A stretch of DNA of 6,807 bases. Origin: Nitriliruptorales bacterium (GTDB lineage: Bacteria > Actinomycetota > Nitriliruptoria > Euzebyales > Egibacteraceae). Position numbers and translations under genes: made by a program. This document shows positions 1-4,260 of the stretch, piece by piece. Within the stretch, counting starts at the first letter, position 1. Every line of letters starts with the position of its first letter. The stretch is from positions 1 to 6,807 of the forward strand of contig SKPY01000254.1 of the NCBI GenBank assembly GCA_007119305.1. The letters run 5' to 3'. The notes under the pieces are model-generated. The model saw nothing but the letters and a program-made list of their open reading frames with translations. It was not told the origin of the DNA and ran no database searches.

Positions 1-261
1 GACCGCTACGCGGCGAGCGGAGAGATCAACACCGAGGTCGCCGACCTTGACGCGGCGCAGAAGGCGGTCGCGGTGGCCTTCGCAGCCGAGGGCGAGGCGA
101 GCTGGAGCGACGGGCTGACCGTCGAGGGTGACCGGTGGTGGTTCAATCTGCGACCGAGCAACACCGAGCCGCTGCTGCGGCTCAACGTCGAGGGCGACGA
201 CGCCACCGTCATGGCGACGATCCGGGACCGCGTCCTCGGCATGCTGCGCGGGGACGCATAA
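1..261 (+). CDS. manB: Phosphomannomutase/phosphoglucomutase, C-terminal fragment (5' end outside window)
   Basis: The last 86 codons of an alpha-D-phosphohexomutase are present, read in frame from base 1 to a TAA at 259-261. The family interconverts mannose-6-phosphate and mannose-1-phosphate (or the glucose equivalents) in the cytoplasm, feeding GDP-mannose and polysaccharide synthesis. Seen directly: the fragment opens with DRYAASGEIN, matching the family's Y..SGEIN segment, and later has RPSNTEP, the phosphate-binding loop of the C-terminal domain (domain IV), followed by LLRLNVEG. The catalytic phosphoserine and the metal- and sugar-binding loops lie upstream of the window, so substrate preference cannot be judged. 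The neighbouring isomerase at 501-1553 would supply or remove its hexose-phosphate substrate, which favours the ManB reading over a pure phosphoglucomutase. There is no sign of frameshift or decay in this part. Confidence 0.9.
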   Translation, partial: DRYAASGEINTEVADLDAAQKAVAVAFAAEGEASWSDGLTVEGDRWWFNLRPSNTEPLLRLNVEGDDATVMATIRDRVLGMLRGDA

Positions 262-270
262 CGTAGCCGG

Positions 271-302
271 CGGCGCCCCCGCCGCGTCCTGGCGGGGTGC
301 CG
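271..302 (+). promoter_or_regulatory. Stem-loop between the phosphomannomutase and Trm112-like genes
   Basis: Bases 271-283 (CGGCGCCCCCGCC) pair with 291-302 (GGCGGGGTGCCG) around a 7-base loop, with one bulged C and one G-T pair. It lies 10 bases after the mutase stop and ends 5 bases before the ribosome binding site of the next gene. There is no T-run after it, so a strong intrinsic terminator is unlikely. It could protect the upstream mRNA end, partially attenuate, or simply reflect GC-rich sequence. Confidence 0.4.
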
Positions 303-307
303 ACGCG

Positions 308-314
308 AAGGAGG
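308..314 (+). promoter_or_regulatory. Strong ribosome binding site for the Trm112-like gene
   Basis: AAGGAGG, a full Shine-Dalgarno match, ends 4 bases before the GTG at 319. It fixes that GTG as the start. It is the strongest such site in the window, fitting independent initiation after the 57-base gap. Confidence 0.8.
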
Positions 315-318
315 AGCA

Positions 319-504
319 GTGCCTGTCGACCGCAAGCTCATCGACCTGCTCGTGTGCCCCGCCTGCCACGGGGACATCGAGTACAAGGACCGCCGCAACC
401 TCATCATCTGCACGAAGTGCGGGCTGCACTACCCCGTCCGTGACAACATCCCCGTGATGCTGGTCGACGAGGCCACGCACCCGGAGCGCAAAGAACGCTC
501 GTGA
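319..504 (+). CDS. Trm112-like zinc-ribbon protein (UPF0434 family)
   Basis: A 61-residue protein with the whole family pattern visible: LIDLLVCPACHG at 7-18, a second Cys pair CTKCGL at 31-36, then HYPVRDNIPVML at 37-48. The four cysteines (13, 16, 31, 34) form an intact zinc ribbon. Eukaryotic and archaeal Trm112 is a small activating partner of several methyltransferases. In bacteria the role is largely inferred from that homology. The length is normal for the family. The GTG start is set by AAGGAGG 4 bases upstream, and the stop overlaps the next gene's GTG by 4 bases, so the two are probably translationally coupled. Its place between two hexose-phosphate genes is common in Actinobacteria and may reflect conserved synteny more than shared function. 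That an SAH hydrolase, which removes the methyltransferase by-product, lies nearby is consistent with a methylation role but does not prove one. Confidence 0.9.
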   Translation: MPVDRKLIDLLVCPACHGDIEYKDRRNLIICTKCGLHYPVRDNIPVMLVDEATHPERKERS

Positions 505-1553
505 GCACGCTGCTCGATGAGGAGGAGCGCCGCCGCAGGGTCGACCCGCAGGACGCGCTCGCCGACGTCGAAGGGGCGGCCGAGCAGTGGCGCAACGCCG
601 CTGCGCACGCCACCACCAGCGCGGCGCTCGAGGACGTGCACGCGGTGCTGGTCACGGGCATGGGTGGGTCGGGCATCGCCGCTGACATCGCCGCGGCGCT
701 GGCCCGGCCCCGGATGGCCGTGCCGATCATGGCGCACAAGGGCTACGGGCTGCCGGCGTGGGCGGGACCCCGCACGCTCGTCATCGCCGTGAGCTACTCG
801 GGCAACACCGAGGAGACCCTGTCCGCCGTCGCGGAGGCCCTCGCGCGGGGGGCACCGGTGCTGGCCATCTGCTCCGGCGGGCAGCTCGCCGAGCTCGCGG
901 ACACCCACCACTTCCCGGTTGCGCGGGTGCCCGGCGGCGGGCAGCCACGCCACTCGCTCGGCTGGCTCGTCGTCCCCCTCCTCGTGGCGCTCGGCCTCGC
1001 CGACGACCTCGACGAGGCGGTCGCCGTCCTCGCTGAGATCGCGGCCGCATCCGGACGGACCGTCCCATCCGAGGCCAATCCGGCCAAGCGGCTCGGGACG
1101 CTCCTGGCCTCGGAGGCGGTGCCCGTCGTGTACGGCACCGATGGGCTCGCGGCCGTTGCGGCGCTGCGGTGCGTCTGCCAGCTCAACGAGAACGCCAAGC
1201 TGCACGCGCTCCTCGGCGTCGTGCCGGAGCTGTGCCACAACGCCGTCGTGGGGTGGGAACGCGCGCTTGCTGCCCCACGCGGCGTGGTCTGGCTGCGCCA
1301 TGCCGCCGAGCAGCCCCGTGACGCCCGCCGCGCCGACCTGGTGGCCGCGATGCTCGCCGAGCGCGCGGCCTGGCAGGAGACGATCCGCGCACGTGGCCGC
1401 TCGGACCTTGCGCGTCTCGCCAGCCTCGTCGCGCAGGTCGATCTCGCCAGCGTCTACGCGGCGCACGCACGCGGGGTGGATCCCACCCCGGTCGCGTCCA
1501 TCGACCGCCTCAAGGCAGAGCTCGGAGCCACACCACGGACACGCAAGTCATGA
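501..1553 (+). CDS. SIS-domain bifunctional phosphoglucose/phosphomannose isomerase
   Basis: A 350-residue sugar isomerase of the archaeal-type PGI/PMI family, which interconverts fructose-6-phosphate with glucose-6-phosphate or mannose-6-phosphate. Visible in order: GMGGSGIA at 53-60 (first SIS glycine-rich loop), SYSGNTEET at 98-106 (phosphosugar-binding loop), QPRHSLG at 148-154, NENAK at 229-233, VPELCHN at 241-247, and IDRLKAEL at 334-341. By comparison with the Pyrobaculum enzyme, E230 and H246 are the likely catalytic Glu and His, and K338 the C-terminal lysine; this mapping is from memory. Length is normal. The GTG start overlaps the upstream stop as GTGA, with no good ribosome binding site of its own, so initiation is probably by coupling. 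In many actinobacteria a separate manA follows at this point; here a purine phosphorylase does. It would supply mannose-6-phosphate to the upstream mutase. Confidence 0.9.
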   Translation: MSTLLDEEERRRRVDPQDALADVEGAAEQWRNAAAHATTSAALEDVHAVLVTGMGGSGIAADIAAALARPRMAVPIMAHKGYGLPAWAGPRTLVIAVSYSGNTEETLSAVAEALARGAPVLAICSGGQLAELADTHHFPVARVPGGGQPRHSLGWLVVPLLVALGLADDLDEAVAVLAEIAAASGRTVPSEANPAKRLGTLLASEAVPVVYGTDGLAAVAALRCVCQLNENAKLHALLGVVPELCHNAVVGWERALAAPRGVVWLRHAAEQPRDARRADLVAAMLAERAAWQETIRARGRSDLARLASLVAQVDLASVYAAHARGVDPTPVASIDRLKAELGATPRTRKS

Positions 1554-1591
1554 GCGTCGCGCAACGGCACAACCAGAAAGGGCTGCCATGA
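1550..1591 (+). CDS. Possible 13-codon mini-ORF bridging the SIS isomerase and PNP genes
   Basis: ATG at 1550 overlaps the upstream TGA as ATGA, and its own TGA at 1589-1591 overlaps the PNP ATG at 1588 as ATGA. The peptide would be MSVAQRHNQKGLP. It fills the gap exactly. No ribosome binding site of its own is needed if it is read by termination-reinitiation, and the AAAGGG that serves PNP lies inside it. It may work as a translational relay rather than encode a useful peptide. It may also be chance, since stop codons are rare at this GC content. The ahcY/hisE gap has the same arrangement. Confidence 0.3.
   Translation: MSVAQRHNQKGLP
1577..1582 (+). promoter_or_regulatory. Ribosome binding site for the purine nucleoside phosphorylase
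   Basis: AAAGGG ends 5 bases before the ATG at 1588. It supports that ATG over upstream in-frame codons, which would run back through the isomerase gene. Confidence 0.6.
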
Positions 1592-2367
1592 CCGTCGCGG
1601 ACCGGCTGCGGGAGCGTCTGGAGGGGCGTGAACCGCGGGTGCTGCTCACGCTCGGCTCGGGCCTGGGCCACCTCGCTGACGAGGTCGGCGACGCGGTCGC
1701 CGTCCCGTTCGCCGAGGTGGGCCTGCCCACCTCGAGCGTGCCCGGACACGCCGGACGCCTCGTCGCCGGCGAGCTCGGCGGGGTGGCGGTGCTCGTGCAG
1801 CAGGGGCGCGTGCACCTCTACGAGGGCATCGACCCCGGCCAGGCAGTCGCGTGCGTGCGTGCCGCCGGCGCCGTGGGGGTGGACACCTTCGTCGTCACGA
1901 ACGCCGCCGGCGGCCTGGCCTCGGACTTCTCCCCGGGCGACCTCATGCTGATCGACGATCACCTCAACCTGACCGGGACCACCCCGCTCGTCGGGCCGGA
2001 GTTCGTGGACATGGCCGCCGCGTACGACCCCGCGCTGCGCACGGCCGCCCGGGAGGCGGCCGCCGAGGTCGGCGAGGACGTCGTCGAAGGGGTGTACGCG
2101 GGGCTGCGCGGGCCCGCCTACGAGACCCCCGCCGAGGTGGCGATGCTGCGCACGCTCGGGGCCGACGCGGTCGGGATGTCGACCGTGCTCGAGGTCATCG
2201 CCGCCCGCGCCGCCGGGCTGCGGGTCCTCGGCTGCTCGGTCATCACCAACGTGCACCGTCCGGGTGTGACGACCGACCACGCGGAGGTGCTCGACGTCGG
2301 CCGGGATGCGGGGCCCCGCCTCGCCGCCATCGTCCGAGCGGTGCTGCCGCGGCTGGCCGGGGGCTAG
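1588..2367 (+). CDS. punA: Purine nucleoside phosphorylase, class I (trimeric type)
   Basis: A 259-residue cytoplasmic enzyme that splits purine (deoxy)nucleosides with phosphate into the free base and (deoxy)ribose-1-phosphate. The motifs line up with the human enzyme: GSGLG at 23-27 (phosphate-binding serine S24), VPGHAGRLV at 51-59 (H54), QGRVHLYEG at 72-80 (R74, H76, Y78), TNAAGGL at 104-110, GPAYETPAE at 175-183 (E179, base-binding), GADAVGMSTV at 191-200 (S198), VITN at 218-221 (N221) and TDHAEVL at 229-235 (H231). Glu179 and Asn221 correspond to human E201 and N243, the pair that selects 6-oxopurines (inosine, guanosine). The Asp pair of methylthioadenosine phosphorylase is absent, so MTAP is unlikely. 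The ATG start has AAAGGG 5 bases upstream. It is linked to the isomerase by a 34-base gap and followed by SAH hydrolase after 245 bases, suggesting recycling of the nucleoside released from SAH. All key residues are present. Confidence 0.93.
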   Translation: MTVADRLRERLEGREPRVLLTLGSGLGHLADEVGDAVAVPFAEVGLPTSSVPGHAGRLVAGELGGVAVLVQQGRVHLYEGIDPGQAVACVRAAGAVGVDTFVVTNAAGGLASDFSPGDLMLIDDHLNLTGTTPLVGPEFVDMAAAYDPALRTAAREAAAEVGEDVVEGVYAGLRGPAYETPAEVAMLRTLGADAVGMSTVLEVIAARAAGLRVLGCSVITNVHRPGVTTDHAEVLDVGRDAGPRLAAIVRAVLPRLAGG

Positions 2368-2373
2368 CGTCCG

Positions 2374-2399
2374 CGCCGGTGCCCTTGGGAGCACCGGCG
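2374..2399 (+). terminator. Candidate terminator hairpin after the purine nucleoside phosphorylase gene
   Basis: CGCCGGTGC at 2374-2382 pairs perfectly with GCACCGGCG at 2391-2399, a 9-bp all-canonical stem with an 8-base loop, starting 7 bases after the PNP stop. No T-run follows, which is common for actinobacterial terminators. The position directly after a stop, before a long gap with a new promoter candidate, favours termination or 3'-end protection. Confidence 0.6.
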
Positions 2400-2513
2400 G
2401 GGTGAGCGCGCCCGCCTGCGCTCCCACCCCCCACCGGGGCGGGCGCTGGGCGCATGCTGCGGGCGGGGTTGGGTGCGCCGGCGCGGCGCTGGCGTCAGCT
2501 GGCGCTCCCAACC
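2385..2513. repeat. Four related copies of a TTGGGWGCRCCGG-like 13-mer in both orientations
   Basis: Copy 1 is TTGGGAGCACCGG at 2385-2397 (+). Copy 2 is TTGGGTGCGCCGG at 2469-2481 (+), 11 of 13 identical to copy 1. Copy 3 is TTGGGAGCGCCAG on the - strand at 2501-2513, 11 of 13. Copy 4 is GTGGGAGCGCAGG on the - strand at about 2415-2427, 10 of 13. Copies 2 and 3 form the arms of the inverted repeat at 2465-2515. The set may be a small dispersed intergenic element, paired binding sites, or structured RNA. Confidence 0.4.
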
Positions 2514-2515
2514 CC
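2465..2515. repeat. Long imperfect inverted repeat before ahcY
   Basis: GGGGTTGGGTGCGCC at 2465-2479 pairs with GGCGCTCCCAACCCC at 2501-2515 at 14 of 15 positions, with one T-T mismatch and a 21-base spacer. The spacer carries a small GCTG/CAGC stem of its own. It could be a second, bidirectional-type terminator upstream of the ahcY promoter, or a regulator site. There is no T-run on either side. Confidence 0.55.
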
Positions 2516-2523
2516 CGGCGGGT

Positions 2524-2552
2524 GGCGACGAGCGCGGGCCACCGCGTACGCT
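2524..2552 (+). promoter_or_regulatory. Candidate promoter for ahcY
   Basis: TACGCT at 2547-2552 fits the actinobacterial -10 pattern TANNNT. A weak -35-like GGCGAC lies at 2524-2529 with 17-base spacing. Transcription would start near 2558-2560, giving a leader of roughly 55 bases. The site lies just past the inverted repeat that ends at 2515. The -35 match is poor, so the call rests on the -10 and the position. Confidence 0.35.
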
Positions 2553-2597
2553 GGCGCAGCCCGCACCAGACCGCGTCCCCCCTGTGTCCACGCCCCC

Positions 2598-2603
2598 AAG
2601 GAG
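2598..2603 (+). promoter_or_regulatory. Ribosome binding site for ahcY
   Basis: AAGGAG ends 9 bases before the ATG at 2613. It decides that start: the open frame continues upstream to 2454 but the extra residues are repeat-derived and unlike the family. Confidence 0.7.
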
Positions 2604-2612
2604 CGCCCCCGC

Positions 2613-3881
2613 ATGCCGAACCTGCCTGCACACGACGTCGCCGACCTCGGCCTGGCAGCCGAAGGCAAGGCCCGCATCGAGTGGGCCGACCGGTCGATGC
2701 CGGTCCTCGCCAGGATCCGCGAGCGCTTCGCCGCCGAGCAGCCGTTGGCCGGGCAGACGGTCGCCGCCTGCCTGCACGTGACGACCGAGACGGCGAACCT
2801 CATGCGCACGCTCAAGGCCGGCGGGGCCGACGTGACGCTCGTGGCCAGCAACCCGCTGTCCACCCAGGACGCCACCGCCGCAGCGCTCGTCGCGGAGTAC
2901 GGCATCAGCGTCTTCGCGATCCGGGGCGAGGACAACGCCACCTACTACCGTCACATCGACGCGGCGCTCGACCTCGACCCGACGATCACGATGGATGACG
3001 GGTGCGACCTCGTGAACCGCCTGCACGGCGAACGCCCCGACCAGGCGAACAAGGTGCTCGCGGGCACGGAGGAGACCACGACCGGCGTGATCCGCCTGCG
3101 CGCGATGGAGAAGGCCGGCGCCCTGCGCTACCCGATCATCGCGGTCAACGACACCCCCACCAAGCACCTGTTCGACAACCGCTTCGGCACGGGCCAGTCG
3201 ACCATCGACGGCATCCTGCGCGCGACGAACGTCCTGCTCGCCGGCAAGACCGTGGTCGTCGCCGGCTACGGCTACTGCGGTCGTGGCGTGGCGGCGCGAG
3301 CGAGCGGGCACGGCGCGAGCGTCATCGTCACCGAGGTCGACCCGATCCGGGCGCTCGAGGCGACCATGGAGGGCTATCGCGTGATGCCGATGGCCGAGGC
3401 GGTCCGCCTCGGAGACATCTTCGTGACCGTCACCGGCAACACCTCGATCCTGCGTGCCGAGCACTTCGAGCAGATGCGCGATGGAGCCATCGTCGCGAAC
3501 TCCGGGCACTTCGACGTCGAGATCGACATCCCCGCGCTCGAGAAGCTGTCGGTCGCGCGCCGGGAGGTGCGGCGCAACGCCGAGGAGTTCGAGCTCGGCG
3601 ACGGACGCCGCATCGTGCTGCTGGCGCAGGGCCGGCTCGTGAACCTCGGCGCCGCGGAGGGGCACCCTGCCGCGGTCATGGACATGAGCTTCGCCGATCA
3701 GGCCCTCACGGCCGAGTGGCTCGTCGGCAGCGCCGGCGACCTCGACGCCCGCGTCCACGACGTTCCCATCGACATCGACGCGGAGGTTGCGCGGGTGAAG
3801 CTCGCGAGCATGGGGCGGGCCATCGACACGCTCACCCCGGAGCAGTCGCACTACCTGTCCTCGTACGACATCGGCACGTGA
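2613..3881 (+). CDS. ahcY: S-adenosylhomocysteine hydrolase, short archaeal/thermophile-type form
   Basis: A 422-residue NAD-dependent enzyme that reversibly cleaves SAH into homocysteine and adenosine, relieving product inhibition of methyltransferases. Visible against the human enzyme: CLHVTTET at 53-60 (H55, T57, E59), MDDGCDL at 127-133, GTEETTTG at 151-158 (E154), VNDTPTKHLFDN at 178-189 (K184, D188, N189), the NAD loop GYGYCGRG at 218-225 with E241 after it, VTGN at 273-276, SGHFDVEID at 297-305 (H299), LLAQGRLVNLG at 336-346 (N344) and GHPAAVMDMSF at 350-360 (H351). It lacks the insertion of the long form and ends SSYDIGT instead of the Lys/Tyr tail that reaches the partner subunit's NAD. 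MDMSF and this ending are typical of archaeal and thermophile members. The cysteine equivalent to human C195 is threonine (T193). Some relatives prefer S-inosylhomocysteine, so substrate is not certain. A 34-base gap leads to hisE. Confidence 0.93.
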   Translation: MPNLPAHDVADLGLAAEGKARIEWADRSMPVLARIRERFAAEQPLAGQTVAACLHVTTETANLMRTLKAGGADVTLVASNPLSTQDATAAALVAEYGISVFAIRGEDNATYYRHIDAALDLDPTITMDDGCDLVNRLHGERPDQANKVLAGTEETTTGVIRLRAMEKAGALRYPIIAVNDTPTKHLFDNRFGTGQSTIDGILRATNVLLAGKTVVVAGYGYCGRGVAARASGHGASVIVTEVDPIRALEATMEGYRVMPMAEAVRLGDIFVTVTGNTSILRAEHFEQMRDGAIVANSGHFDVEIDIPALEKLSVARREVRRNAEEFELGDGRRIVLLAQGRLVNLGAAEGHPAAVMDMSFADQALTAEWLVGSAGDLDARVHDVPIDIDAEVARVKLASMGRAIDTLTPEQSHYLSSYDIGT

Positions 3882-3919
3882 GCGGCGCAGCCAGCACGGA
3901 AGCCGGCGGACAGCCGTGA
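3878..3919 (+). CDS. Possible 13-codon mini-ORF bridging ahcY and hisE
   Basis: GTG at 3878 overlaps the ahcY TGA as GTGA, and the TGA at 3917-3919 overlaps the hisE GTG at 3916 as GTGA. The peptide would be MSGAASTEAGGQP. Length and architecture match the mini-ORF at 1550-1591, although the two peptides share little beyond positions forced by the overlaps. hisE has only a weak ribosome binding site, so ribosomes passed on through this relay could explain its translation. Chance remains possible. Confidence 0.3.
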   Translation: MSGAASTEAGGQP

Positions 3920-4260
3920 GCGCGTCGCCGAGCGGGGCGGGGCGGGGCGCGGGGGACGACGCCGCGATCCTGCGCGAGCTCGAGGCGGTGCTCAAGGACC
4001 GGCTGGCCACGCGTCCCGAGGGCTCGTACGCCGTGACCCTGCTCGACAGCACCGAGAAGGTGCAGCGCAAGATCGTCGAGGAGGCCTTCGAGCTGTGCCT
4101 CGAGCTGGGCCGGAGCGGCCGTGAGGACTTCGCGCCCGAGCGTGTTGCGGCGGAAGCCGCCGACCTCGTCTTCCACGTGCTGGCGGGGCTCGTGGGCACC
4201 GGCGTGCCGGTCGCCGCGGTCCTCGACGAGCTGGCCCGCCGACGGGTGGGTGGCCGGTGA
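3916..4260 (+). CDS. hisE: Phosphoribosyl-ATP pyrophosphatase (histidine biosynthesis step 2)
   Basis: A 114-residue enzyme that removes pyrophosphate from phosphoribosyl-ATP to give phosphoribosyl-AMP. The all-alpha MazG-like fold signature is plain: LRELEAVLKDRL at 19-30, PEGSYAVTLLDS at 34-45, KIVEEAFEL at 52-60 with the metal-binding EE pair (E55, E56), and AEAADLVFH at 79-87 with E80 and D83. The core and length fit a stand-alone HisE. The first 15 or so residues are Gly/Ala-rich and lie outside the conserved fold; they are encoded by a run of four G-tracts. The GTG at 3916 is taken as start because it overlaps the preceding mini-ORF stop and keeps the whole domain; its ribosome binding site is weak (GGCGGA at 3905-3910). 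The stop overlaps hisG by 4 bases, the usual hisE-hisG pairing in actinobacteria. Confidence 0.92.
   Translation: MSASPSGAGRGAGDDAAILRELEAVLKDRLATRPEGSYAVTLLDSTEKVQRKIVEEAFELCLELGRSGREDFAPERVAAEAADLVFHVLAGLVGTGVPVAAVLDELARRRVGGR
3934..3955 (+). promoter_or_regulatory. Strong G-quadruplex candidate in the first codons of hisE
   Basis: Four G-runs of 4, 4, 4 and 5 (3934-3937, 3939-3942, 3944-3947, 3951-3955) are separated by loops of 1, 1 and 3 bases on the coding strand, so the fold could form in the mRNA. It begins 15 bases after the hisE start codon and falls under the ribosome's initiation footprint. It could lower hisE-hisG initiation. High GC content makes G-runs common, but loops this short are notable. 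Confidence 0.5.

Larger units (their letters stand above)
2368..2612 (+). other. Intergenic region with nested inverted repeats before ahcY
   Basis: No gene is convincing here. The region holds a terminator-like hairpin (2374-2399), two overlapping and mutually exclusive stems (2399-2409 with 2418-2430; 2408-2416 with 2438-2446), a long imperfect inverted repeat (2465-2515), short G-runs between 2436 and 2473, a candidate promoter (2524-2552) and the ahcY ribosome binding site. Reading frames that enter it are extensions of neighbouring genes. It probably separates two transcription units. Confidence 0.6.

Noticed and set aside
429..1466. A 345-codon open frame on the - strand opposite the SIS isomerase
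   Set aside because: The + strand encodes an intact SIS enzyme with all its motifs; the antisense product shows none.
919..1587. Upstream extension of the PNP frame to an ATG at 919
   Set aside because: The extra sequence is an out-of-frame reading of the isomerase gene. The ATG at 1588 has a ribosome binding site and matches the family's N-terminus.
2436..2473. A third G-quadruplex in the intergenic region
   Set aside because: The G-runs are mostly only three long with one loop of about ten bases, so it is much weaker than the two coding-region candidates.
2454..2612. Upstream extension of the ahcY frame to an ATG at 2454
   Set aside because: It would translate the inverted repeats and promoter region, has no family similarity, and the ATG at 2613 has AAGGAG at good spacing.
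2516..2612. An SAH riboswitch in the ahcY leader
   Set aside because: The position is right and AGGAGCGC recalls part of the known element, but that stretch is the ribosome binding site. I could not find the other conserved core segments or the pseudoknot pairing. A covariance-model search would settle it.
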